Shown piece by piece: positions 38,319 through 49,999 of a DNA stretch of 64,000 nt. The stretch comes from Ophiocordyceps camponoti-saundersi (nom. inval.) (Eukaryota > Ascomycota > Sordariomycetes > Hypocreales > Ophiocordycipitaceae). The translations under genes and the position numbers were made by a program. Location of the stretch: positions 24,586 through 88,585 of the forward strand of contig PDHQ01000136.1 of NCBI GenBank assembly GCA_003339415.1, in the 5' to 3' direction. Position 1 is the stretch's first letter. Every line of letters starts with the position of its first letter. The notes beneath the pieces were generated by a model. The model ran no database searches and was not told the origin of the DNA. It saw only the letters and a program-made list of their open reading frames with translations.

Positions 38319-38961
38319 AAATATAATTAAAAATTTTTAAAAATTACTATAAAATATTTAAGGGAAATCCTTAAGGGAAATCCTTATAAGTATTAGTATA
38401 TAATATTACTACCTAATAAAAGTTTTAATATACTTATTAAAATTAATAATATTTATTATATAAAGGGGTGCTTAGAGAAATTATAATATTATTTTAGTTA
38501 TTATTCTTATAATTATAATTTATAATAGCGGCTTTAATTTAGTATTAAAGATTAACTAGCAGGCTAGTAATAGTAAGAAAGCGGTTATAAAATTCCTTAA
38601 AAGCTATTAATATATATTAAGAATTTCTAATAAAGTATTATATTTTATTTAAGTTATAATTACGTTAGTAAACTTAATACTTTAACTAATAATATTATTT
38701 TATAATATAAAATTAAAAGATTTAGTTTACTTTTTATTTAAGTATATTATTAATATTCTCTAATTTAGTAAAAGGCGTTTTTTACTTAAGTAAAAAGTTT
38801 ATAATAGCTTTCTAAAAATAGTTATTATAAAATAAGTTTATTATTTAATAGCTTTTTAATAAGTTAAAAATATAGCTATAGCTTTATTTTTTTAATAATT
38901 ATAAAAATCCTTAACTATTATATATTAAAGTATATTATAAAAGTAATTAAAAAAAGCTTTT
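38319..38961. other. Unidentified RIPed sequence between SINE E and SINE F
   Basis: AT-rich, with a short repeated GGGAAATCCTTA unit at about 38361-38384. No other feature was seen. Confidence 0.35.
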
Positions 38962-38975
38962 ATAGCTAAAAAATA

Positions 38976-39575
38976 GCCCTCCTAGCGTAGTAGTTAAGCG
39001 TTTAGAGATATTAGTCTCCTATAAGAGAGGCAGTCGGTTCGAATCCGGCGGAGGGCACGGGTATTTTTTACCCTAACTATATAGCCGGGGTATAGTCTAA
39101 CCCCGGCATAACCCTAGTAGGAGTAGTAACCCTACTAGGCTCCTTCCCTCCCTCGGTAAAAGTAGTAACTTAGCTAAGGCTTAGGTAAAGTAAGGCGCGG
39201 GGTAAGGGTATAGTTAGATAACGTAAGTTATTAGAGGAATAAGTCCCCTTTAATAGCGATTATAATCTAGTAATAAAGTATAATTACGAAGTAATATATC
39301 TTCGCTATAATATCTGCCGATATATATACCGGAATTACTTAGAATTTAGATAAGATATACGATAAGAAGTATAAGTACCTCTTACTTAGGATTAGCGTAA
39401 TTTCGGATATTTCTTATAATAATTAAGCTTTCCGATATAACGTAATTAGCTTATAAGCTAGCCGAATATATTAAGTAAAGGGTTTTCCCCTAAGTATTTT
39501 AGTTTTTCCTCTTTATTAAATAATTATATACTTAGATACTTATATAAGTTACTAGAGTAATATAATATATATATA
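38976..39575 (+). mobile_element. SINE F (tRNA-derived, well preserved)
   Basis: It is a full-length copy of the first subfamily: head from 38976 with GCCCTCC, a perfect B box, a 3' hairpin region and an AT tail. Target-site duplications are TATAGCTAAAAAATA (38961-38975) and TATAGCTAAGAAATA (39576-39590). It provides the uninterrupted reference for the LINE insertion into SINE C. Confidence 0.92.
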
Positions 39576-39590
39576 TATAGCTAAGAAATA

Positions 39591-39937
39591 TCTAATTATT
39601 AATTATAAAATTTACTAAGTAATGCTTCCTATTAGCTTAAGTTTTTTACTTATTATATATTTTCTTAGCTATAGCTTACGCTTATAATTATATTTTCTAT
39701 ACTTAAGCGATAAGTTTATAAGTTATAATAATAAAGCTTAAAATGTTTAAAAAGTTTAGAAAGCTAAAAATTAAAAAAGGGTTTTAAATTTCCTTTCTAA
39801 AAATAACTATAAATAGCGCTATATTAATTAATATATACTATAATAAGTTATATATAAAGTTTAGCATAAAAAGGAAAATCTATTAATTATTTTAATATTT
39901 ACTTATAGAAAATTAAAGCTTTTAGTTTAGGTATTAA
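39591..39937. other. Unidentified RIPed sequence
   Basis: AT-rich spacer between SINE F and the LTR of family C. No frame or repeat was recognised. Confidence 0.35.
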
Positions 39938-40229
39938 TATTAGAATATATATATCGCTAGCTACTTAAGAATATAATACGCGTTAAATACGCGTAGCACG
40001 TATTATAAAGATTATTATTTTTATATAAATAAAATAAAAAGTTAGGGATATATATAAAAAAAGTCGAACTTAAAATAATACTAATTTAAAATTAGTATAA
40101 TTTTAATATAATATATAATTTTAATATAATATATAATATTAATATAATAAGAATCTTTATAAATTTAAAAACTTTTATAACTTTAAATAATAAAGGTCCT
40201 TATTTATACTTAACGCTATAATATTATAA

Positions 40230-41750
40230 GAATTTAGTGCTTTCTGCCTCTCAGAGTCTAACTCCGCTAAGGAAATAACTTTAAACGCGAGGTTATAAGG
40301 CAGTCCGCCTCCTAGTCCGCTATTAATACTAATAATACTTAATAATAAAACTTAAAAGCTTAACTAATTTTAATAATACTTATATATAGGTAAAAGTTAA
40401 TTTAATACTATTATTAACTTCGATAACTTATTTATTAATACTCTTTAAATTTTAATAAATTTTATCTTAAAATCTATATATAAAAAACTTATTAAGGTAA
40501 TCTTTATATAAGATTTTTACCTTATATAAGGTATCTTTAATATAGCGTTTATTAAGCTTTAGTAACGCTAATAAGCTTTTAAAAACTTATTTAGCTTTCC
40601 TATTATTATCTCCCGCGCTATTTAAAAATTAGTTAAGGCCGCTTTTTATAAGGTAATAAGTAAGAAATTAGATTTTTTTCTTAGAGCTTTAACTTAGGCT
40701 AGCGTAATTATAAACTCCGCCCCGAACTTTGCCTCCTTTATAGCGCCCCTTATATAGCTAGTTCCGGCGAGAATAGAGAGGGAGGTATTTATATTAATAA
40801 AAAATATTCCGGTAATTAATAGAGTTTTAGCGCTTACTCCCTAAAAGGTTATCTAGAAAATTAATAAAGCTATAAGCTATTTTATAATAGTTACCGCGTG
40901 CTAATTTTCTAGCGGTAATCTTATTTAATTTAAAATATAAAAACCTTACTTTTAAAAATAAATAAGTAGCTTAAGCTTTTAAAGCGGAGGCTAAGCGTAT
41001 ATACCGAACTTATATTATTATCGCTAAGGGTATTTAAACCTTAATAGCTAATTATAACTATAATACGTTACTTAGTATTATTAAGAAGGTAAATAAAGTT
41101 AATATAGTTTAGGCGAAAATATTTTAACTTTAGCATACTACTAGTAAAGAAACCTCGCGGACTTATCTTATTATAAGCCTTAATAGCGTAAAGGATATAA
41201 ATAAGCTTTGCTTAAATAAAGTAATTATAAATATAAAGATAATTTATTATAAATTTTATAAGGATTTTATACGCCTTAAGTAATATTATAAATATTTCTA
41301 ATTTAAGTATATTATTAAATATTATTAAAAGCCTCTTTATTATAAATACTACGCGGCTACTTTATATAATAGCGGAGAAGAAAATTACCTTATATAGAAA
41401 GGAGAAAAACCCCGCTATTATATTTTATATAAGAGTATATACTTTATATAGTTAAAGGACTACTTAAAATCTTAGAAATAGTAAAGCTATACTAAGTTTA
41501 GCTTCCTTAATAAACCTCGCCTTTTCTAATTATTATAAGCTACTTATCCTCTAGCCCTTATTTAGCGGTAACTTTATAAAGATAGTAAAAGCTTTATTAT
41601 AGTTTTTTTAAGGAAATAAGTATATTATAAATCCCTTAGAAATATACCTTAGCGATTTTTCTATAATATATTATTTACTTAAGTCTCCCTAAAAGGCTCT
41701 TAACTTAGTAATACCTAGGGAGGCTATAAGCTATATAATAAACTCTATAA
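40230..41750 (+). pseudogene. LINE-alpha ORF1-like region, copy 2, RIPed
   Basis: It aligns with the minus-strand ORF1 region of copy 1, including the R-E-V-F-I and S-G-D/N-L segments around 40760-40930. It lies at the 5' end of the element. Stops are TAA/TAG. It is more AT-rich than copy 1, so RIP was stronger here. Confidence 0.6.
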
Positions 41751-43979
41751 CTTATAACTAGCTTTATAATTCTAAGTAGAGTTTATATTAATAAACTTTA
41801 TATAATTAAAATAATTATAAATAACTATTTCTAATATTTAGTTTTTATAAAAATTATAACCTTATTATAAAATATTAAAAAAATTAATTACTTTATTTAG
41901 CTTACCTTATTTAATAAGGAGAGTTATAATATTATTATTATATAAGAATTCTAGCTTAATATATATAATCGCTTTTTATTTCCTAAACTTACTTCTTATT
42001 ACTTTATTTAAGGTAAAGGTAAGGCTTTTTTTTATATATATAAATAATATAAAGTTAATAATAAAAACCTTATTATAAAGCTTAATTTTACTAAAGTTTT
42101 CTTTTATAATAAGCTTTAAGTATTTACTATTTACTCCCTACTATTTAGAATATATATTAAACTTTTTTTACGCTTATTACCTCCTCCTCCCTCTTTATAT
42201 TTTACCTCCGCCTCCGCTTTATTAATTATCCTTAGCGATTTTAGTACTTATTACCCCTTTTAGGACTTTTATAAATATATTTTCCTTTACTTTATAAAGC
42301 TTCTCTCCGCTTTTTACTAACTCTACTTTATACTTTTTACCTTTTTTTATAAAATTACTTAAGAGGTATATAAGTAAAGGGCTAATATTATTAACTTAAT
42401 TTAAAATACGTTTAATTATTTCCTTATATATTTTAGCTTAGATTTTAATTTTTTTAGCTTTAATTATATCTTTTAGTTTATATTATTTATTACCTCTCCC
42501 TTTTTAAACTTTACTTTAATATTATATTAGAAATATTTTAACTTTAATATCTTATAAATAAAAGTAAAAAACCGCCTTTTACTTTCCGCTATTTAAGTAA
42601 AGTTTATAATAAATATTAAAAAATTAATAATATAGCTATATAATTAATTAAACGCTATAGCTAGCTTAATAATTTCGAAATTACCTTAATAATATAATTT
42701 TTATTTATACTTATAATAAACTTTAAAAATTACTTTTAAAATTTTAAATATAAAATATATTAAGTAATATTAGTAAATATAGCTAAATTTTAATTATTAG
42801 TGAATATATTAAGATATTATAATATAATAAAAATTATCTATTAAGAGAGTAAAAAAAGATAATTAAAAGCGATTTTTTACTTTTATAAATAGTAACTTTA
42901 ATATTATATAATTTATAGCTTAGTAAGTAAAACTTTATAGCTAGGCTTTTCCGAAGCTTATATATACTCCTTTTTTTTAATAAGATATAAACTCCGCTTT
43001 TTAATTATCTTTCTCTAAAAAATTAAAGCTCTTAGCTTATAAGTTCTTTCCTTATCTTTTAGAAAATACCTTATATTTTCTTATCTCTAACTTTTTCCTA
43101 TTAATAAATATTCCTTTTTAAGTTATTAAAGATAAAGTTTAATTTATTATTTTTAATATTATATTATAAAAATCCGCTAAGCTTAATAATATCCTTATTA
43201 GCTTTTTAAAAAGTTATAAATAACTTTTTAAAATAATCCTAATTAAGCTTTTTTAAAGATATATTATTTATAAATATTTCCTTACTTAATATTAGATTTT
43301 TAATATTATAGTTTTTCGAAAAGTAGGAAAAAGCTTAGAAATTTATTAAACTCTAAGTAGCTACCGCCTTATTTCCCTTCTTAATACTATAAATAAAATC
43401 TTTAAAATTATAATAATAAAGAAAATATCTTATATAGCGGAGTTTATAAAAATCTTATTATAAAGTTAGATAAGTAACTAGCTTAATTAGTTTATTAATA
43501 GCGCCCTATTTTTTTTAATAAAGTTTATTTATACCGCTTAAAGCTTTTAAAGCTTTACCTCCTTTTTAATATTAAGTATAATAAGTATTTTTAATTATAT
43601 TTTATATTTTAAGCTAATAGAAATCTTTAACTTTTTTAGCTTTTTTAGATAAATTATAGCTTTTCTCCGCTCTTACCCTTTTAATTATACCTCCCGCTTA
43701 AAAGCTAATAATAGATTATTAAACCTTTTTTTTATTTTTATTAAAATCTTTTAAAGCTCCTTACTTTTCTTAGTACTTTTTATCCTATATATTTTATTTT
43801 TTTATAAGCGCTTAAAATAAGTAATTAATATACTTATTATTAAATTTATAAATAATATTAATATTCTTAATATTAAGTATATCTCCGCTTAAGTTTATTA
43901 TAAGCTTAAATAAGCTTAAAATATTTATTATAATTAAGTAGTAAAGTATAAAATAACCTTTTAGCTATTTAAAAGTATA

Positions 43980-44189
43980 TATAAGGGATTAGTTTATAAC
44001 TAATCGTGGCTAGATAAGGGGGATTATAGCGGATATATTTAGGTTTTCCTAATAGCGCTTAGTTATCGCGCGGGGTATATAGCTAGCTTAGGAAAGGGGC
44101 TTCTCTCCCTTTTTCTTCCTCTCTTCGATAGCTTTAATTATAACTCTACCTTAGCTTACTTCTATAGTCGCTTTAGTAAAACCTTTATA
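43980..44189 (+). repeat. 5' LTR of gag-only element copy 2
   Basis: 210 bp, with a terminal hairpin GATTAGT-loop-ACTAATC beginning eight bases inside the LTR. It differs from the 3' LTR mostly by transitions. Confidence 0.9.
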
Positions 44190-45544
44190 TTAATTAAAGC
44201 TCCTCTTACCGCTAACTAAACGTAAAAGTAAGATCTTAGTATAGAACGCCGTTAAATTCTACTTATATTAGAGCTACTCTTAGCTTATTCCGGCCTAAAC
44301 TTTTAGCTAGCCGCTATACGTGCTAAATTTACGATTAACGGAGCCGTAATTAGGGAGCCTAAGTCCTAGTTTTATTATATCTTTTCTTATCTTAGTACTT
44401 TTTAGTAAATATTTTTTCCGTACGTTATTATAGCTATAGATTTTTCTTATTAGCTTAAAGCTTTTTTAGCGTATATTTCTAAGCTTCTTAGAGAAAGTTA
44501 TAAAAAGCGCTAAATAGGTTTTTCCTTAGTTAGGATATATTAGGGGCTATTAGAGCCCCTCGGAGAATATATTATAAAGTAGGAATATACCTTTTTTAAA
44601 GCTAGACTATTAAACTAGTCTAACTATACTAAGATTATTCTACTCTTATCCGAGCTATGTAAAAAGCTATAAGAGCGCTTAGATTATAAAAACTAGCTTA
44701 CGACGTACGCGGCCTTCGCTAGCTTTCTCCGAGGCTTTAATAAAATATTTAATTCCGAGAATATTCCTAACGCGCTAATTAATTTACCGCCCCCCTTTTT
44801 AGCTAACCCGATAAATATCGCGTTTATATAATCTTATTCTAATATTACTAAACGCCGGCGTTATTATTAATATAACTAAATTAGTTATTTTAAGCGTAAC
44901 TATTTAAAGCTTCGTAAGTAAATAGGGATATTAGAGTTAGGGCTTTTTATAAGCGGAGTAAGGTAGTTAGTAGTAAATTTAAAGTATTTTAATTAAGGGG
45001 AAGATAAGTAAGGAGGGATAAATATACGCTAGATATTATAGCCTAGGTAATTTCTAGCCTTATTATATTATTTTATATAAGGATAGTCCGCGCGCGGCTT
45101 AGGCGCGTAGATTTATTAGCAGGTATATATTATAGTTATATTACGCCTTAGCTTATAAACTAGCGCTAGCAGTATATAATAATAAGTATACGATTAGCTT
45201 TACTATTTACCGTAATTAGGGTATTCTCTAAGCTTCCTATAACTAGTATAATATTACCTAATCTTATACGCTAGCTATATAAGTAAATTTTATTATTAGT
45301 ATATAAGTTTATTAATTCTTACCTTAAGAGGTGCTATAATTCTAAGCTTATTAGAATCTTCCTTATAAGGATCGGGGTTTAATTCCCCGGGCTATAAGGG
45401 AGCCCTTCCGCCCTCTTATCCTTATCTCTGCGGAGGCTATTAGGCTATCGGCTAGGGACTATATAGAGCGTCTCGCTAGCGTAGTAATATATAACTTTTT
45501 TATCCTACGCTCTTACCTCCTCGGCTAGCTTAAGGAGGGGGCTA
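44190..45544 (+). pseudogene. Gag-like frame with CCHC knuckle, gag-only element copy 2, RIPed
   Basis: One plus-strand frame runs through nearly the whole interior, with stops only as TAA/TAG. About 225 codons precede a zinc knuckle at 44862-44903 with exact C-x2-C-x4-H-x4-C spacing, all four ligands now Tyr codons (TAT), and about 200 codons follow. A basic K-R-R-R cluster precedes the knuckle. No protease D-T/S-G, RT or integrase motif occurs. The likely role is RNA binding and particle formation, with enzymes supplied in trans; this is inferred from the structure. Confidence 0.75.
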
Positions 45545-45754
45545 TATAAGGGATTAGTCTATAACTAATCGTAGCTAGATAGGGGGGATTATAGCGAATA
45601 TGTTTAGGTCTTCCCGATAGCGCTTAGTTATCGCGCGGGGTATATAGCTAGCTTAGGAAGGGGGCTTCTCTCCCTTCTCCTTCCTCTCTTCGATAGCTTT
45701 AATTATAACTCTACCTTAGCTTATTTCTATAATCGCCTTAGTAAGACCTTTATA
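45545..45754 (+). repeat. 3' LTR of gag-only element copy 2
   Basis: 210 bp. The hairpin arms are GATTAGT (45552-45558) and ACTAATC (45564-45570) around CTATA. Confidence 0.9.
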
Positions 45755-46187
45755 GTATACTCCTTTACTTTATAAAAGCTTACTTTACTAATATAATTTT
45801 GCTAATTTTTAATAAGAATATTATTTAACTTATATAAGAGGTATATATATTTAAAGTTTAAATTTATTATAAACTCTAATAAAAGCTATACTTTCGCTAT
45901 TTTATAAAAAAGCTTATTTATTAATAGCTAGCCTTAACTAAGCTTATTTTATTTACTTAAAGCTTTTTACTCTTTTAAGTAAGGGAAATTTATATTAAGG
46001 TTATTAAGTTTATAATCACTTTTAGCGCTATAATTTACTCCGCTTTAACCCCGCTAAGTAAGGAACTTAAAAGCTTTATTCTCTAATAGCTAGCTATAAT
46101 TTAATTTAAATACCTTTATATTATCTTTAAAGCGTATTAAATAACCTTTTCCTATTATATTAAGTCCGAAACCTTTATCTTCTTTAT

Positions 46188-46373
46188 TATAAGAGATTCG
46201 GGCTATGCCTAAATAGCTAAGTTACGTGGGGTAATTAGTTATTTCCGCGCGTAGCGCGCGCGCGGATCGCCTACCTTTATTAGGCGTTATAACCCCTTTT
46301 TTATAGTTCTTTATAATTATTCTAAATAATAAAGTTACCTTCTCGTAGATAACTTAGAGGCCGAACCCTTATA
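46188..46373 (+). repeat. Gypsy-B 5' LTR
   Basis: 186 bp. The terminal hairpin ATTCGGGC-TAT-GCCTAAAT (46196-46214) has two RIP-type pair changes relative to a perfect stem. Confidence 0.9.
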
Positions 46374-47299
46374 TAGAATAACTATTATTACGATAAATAA
46401 CCTTATCTCTTAAGAGGTAATTATCGCTTAGCTATAATAATAATAGGCGATAATTTCTAAGCTATAAGAGGTTTTATAAGCGTAATATAATACTATTTAC
46501 TCCTTAATATAATACTAGTAACTTTAGCTAAAGCCCTTATTATAGCCTTTACGCTAGAAACCTCTTTTATCTAGCTTCTTTTTTAATAATAATAAAACTT
46601 TTTTTTTAGCTTAGTAAGCTTTAATATTATATAAGCTATTAGTAAATTATACCTTTATCGGTAATAATTATAATTAATAAGTTTCCCCTTTTACTAACCT
46701 AATAGAGATCGATAACGCCCTTAACTAACTTTACTAAGAGCTATAACTTATTATTAACCGGATAGTGCCGTGTATCGCCCCTTCCTATTCTCGCAAGGCG
46801 GCGTAGTTTACCCCGGCCGTGGCCTTAGCTACTTAAGTAGCTAAGCGGGCCTAGCGTAAATATAAGTCCCTCCCCTCGGACTCCTCTTAGTAATAGCTTT
46901 AGGAGATAGCTTTTACCTAAAAGATAGCTATAAACTTAGTAAGATATACTTATTAGCGATCTTTCTTTTATATTATCGCTAGCTTACTTTCTAAGTTTTA
47001 GTATATTAAGCGTTAAGCTTATATTTAAAGTAATCTCCCCTAAAATCTAATTTATCTCCCTATACTAAAGATAACTAATAAATCTTAGGCTAATAGCTAT
47101 ATAGCTAAAGCTAATATCTTAGCTAATTAGTTTTTTCCTTAGCTTTATAGCGTGCCCTTAACTAACGCTAGATTACCTAAACTTAGGTTCTCCGTTAATA
47201 TTAAGATTACTTAAACTAATATTTTTATAACGCTTAAGTTAATAACCTCTTAGAAGGTAGCTAAAATAGATAATATTCCCGCTAGATTTTTTAAAATAT

Positions 47300-49100
47300 A
47301 TTACCTTATCCTTATTACCTAGCTAGCTATAATTTTCTAAGCGTATATATAATTTAGTTACTTCCCGCTTTAGCTATAGTCCGCTATTATAATTATCTTA
47401 TATAAGTCTAAAAAAAAGTTAAAAGCTTATTATAAAATAGGTACTTATAAGCTTATATCTTTACTATATTACTTAGGTAAAATCTTAGAGATTATAATAA
47501 GATAACGAATTACTAAGGCCGCGGAGTTATACTAACTTTTTCTTAAAAATTAGATAGGTAATAAGCGGAATTAGTTTACGGAGCTAGCTATCCTTATAAT
47601 TACTAAGCTTATTTAAGCTACTTAGGCTAAGAAAAGAGTAGCGTCCTTCCTATAACTTAATATTAAGGGAGCGTTTAATACTATATATTATAATAAACTT
47701 ATCGCCGAACTTAGGTATCTAGGATTCTTAGACTAGATCCTAGCTTTTTTTAGTAGCTATTTATAAGACTATACCTCCTAATTTCGCTTTAATAATAGGA
47801 TTTCGGAACTATATTAAATTAAGATTAAAATTTTTTAAAGTTCGCTACTCTCCGCTATCTTATTTATCTTATATATAGCCCCGCTTTATAACTAGCTAAT
47901 ATATAAGGAAAGAATATAGGTAATTAGTTTCGCGGATAATATAAACCTTTTTAGTATTAAGCTTAATTTTAAGATAACTATAAGATAGCTTTAAGCTATA
48001 TAGGTAATATATAAATAATAAGTGCGTAATTACGGTATAGAATTTAAGCTAGAGAAGAGTAAGCTTATATATTTTTCTTAAAAATATATTTTAAAGACGG
48101 ACTTAATTCGATTAGGAGATTACTAAATTTACCTTATTTCCGAAGTAAAACTTTTAGGCGTTTAGATCTATTAGCGGCTATAATAGAAACTTTATTTATA
48201 AATTATATATACTAAGCTCCTCCGCTAAAACCTCGCCTTTTCCCTTTTATTTACTTTTACTTAAAGTTACCCCCTTACCTAAGCCCGTAAACTTTATATA
48301 AAAGTTATTTAATTACTTATTATATATACCGCTATTATATTTTATATTATTACCTTTATAAGCGGAAATTTATTAATAATAATATTATTACGCTAGTATG
48401 CCCCGTATAGCTTAGAACTATCTTATATATATTCTAAGAGGGGGAAAAACCGGAGAATCTTAAGGTAAAACCCTCCCCTTAAGCGTTACCTTAGCTTCGG
48501 GTTAGACCACGCCCGCACCTAGCACTCTGCACTTTTAATAAGTTAAGTAATAATTAGTAATTAAGGAAGTTAATACGTCCCCTAAAACGGAGCCCGCGGT
48601 AATAAATATACGCGTAGTCCGGGTTCGGTATAGAGTCCGTATAGCTTACTTATCTTCCTAGCTATTATTATCGCTATAAACTAAGTCCCCGCACTCGATT
48701 AAGGCGGCCTTAATAATCTAGTTAATTAAGGCTTAATTAATATAGCTAAGGAATATATAAAAATTTTACTAGCTTATAACGGACCTTATAATAGCTAATT
48801 TTAAAAGGCGGCCTAATTATCGTAGCGGAGCTATAAATAAGTTTAGAAAGGGGGTTAGAGGCGGAGCTATTATATTCGCTTTTTAGCGTTTCCGCCCTAG
48901 CTATTATTAGACTTTAGTTAGCGCTAAAAAGGGAGGAGGGGCGGTATATATAGAGTTCCGATTTATAAATCTTTAAGGTTAGGAAATATAAATATCTTTC
49001 GCTTAGTCCTACGCCGCTCTTATCTTAAGGTAAAGTTAATTTTACTTAAGGTAAGTCCCTTAATAAAAAAGGTAATAATATAATCTTTTTTTATAAGCTA
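47300..49100 (+). pseudogene. LINE-beta reverse transcriptase and RNase H-like region, RIPed
   Basis: The plus-strand frame shows I-S-L-L-x-x-L-G-K-I-L-E-x-I-I near 47460, then the palm motif N-I-K-G-A-F-N (ancestrally D-[IV]-K-G-A-F-D) at 47659-47679, then catalytic F-A-D-N (ancestrally F-A-D-D) at 47929-47940, then the H/Y-F-S-x-K segment and L-L-G-V block. K-G-G-G-A-V-Y-I-E-F near 48930 resembles the start of a LINE RNase H. Stops are TAA/TAG. Confidence 0.82.
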
Positions 49101-49999
49101 TAAGGTAAGCTAACTTACCCTCCGTATATAGAGAGGCGGAGTATTAGCTATATTATAACTTCGCTATATAATATTTAGTAATATATTTAAGCTAGTAATA
49201 TTTAAAATATTACTAAGGTTAGACTTTTAGTATATAAAGTTCCGTATTAAAAATCTTTGCTTATATTATTATATTTTTATTATAGATCCGGTTTATATCC
49301 GCCACGCTATCGATAATAATTATAAGGGAACTTTGCTAAATTCCTAAATAATATCTTTTTATATATAGTTATATTATTAAAACCTTATTTAAAAACTTAA
49401 TCTTTTTTTAAAAAGCTTCCTTACCGCCTTATTATAAGGCCCGCGCTAGCACCCCCTTTACGATAAGAGTATAACTTCTACTAATTAAGCGTACCTTTTC
49501 TCTAAAAGTAGCGCGGAGCTACCTTAGATCGGACTAAAGCTTATAAATAATATTTCGGAAAATTACCGTAATATTACCGCTAAATAGTTTCCTTATTATA
49601 AAAGCTTAGCTTTACCTATAAAGTTTATAATTAATATTTATTATAATTATTTTAAAGCTTTAAACTTAAAGCGGTATAGCGATAAAGTTAGAGTAAATTA
49701 TAAGCTAATATTTATATTACTTAAAAACTTATTTCTTAATAGTTTTCTTTAGCGCTTTAGTTATAATTATAGCTTATATTAAAGGAGTTCCGCTTTTTTT
49801 AAAATTATAGAAAAAAGAGGAAATTATAACTATAATAGCTAAAAAGATATTACTAATTAATAAAATCGGAGTAAGGGGGGCGCCTTCCCGGACTTTTTTA
49901 AACTTCGCTACTTATTCGATAATTACTTATATAAAGACTAAGGCGTCCCCCGAAATAATCTTACTAATACTCGCCTTAGCTTCTAATAAGGTAAAAGGT

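Larger units (their letters stand above)
43980..45754 (+). mobile_element. Gag-only LTR retrotransposon, copy 2 (1775 bp)
   Basis: Two 210-bp LTRs (43980-44189 and 45545-45754) start TATAAGGGATTAG and end CCTTTATA, ancestrally TG...CA. A perfect 5-bp target-site duplication GTATA flanks it (43975-43979 and 45755-45759). A polypurine tract AAGGAGGGGG lies just before the 3' LTR (about 45532-45541). The interior carries a single gag-like frame and has no room for pol. It is inserted in LINE-alpha copy 2; the unoccupied site is visible in copy 1 near 28845. Confidence 0.93.

Noticed and set aside
48430..48480. Inverted resemblance to the SINE/LINE 3' tail (GGGGGAAAAACCGGAG ... AAAACCCTCCCC)
   Set aside because: Similarity covers only about 40 bases, within the LINE-beta frame and without a tail or duplication. 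It may be chance or a small fragment.
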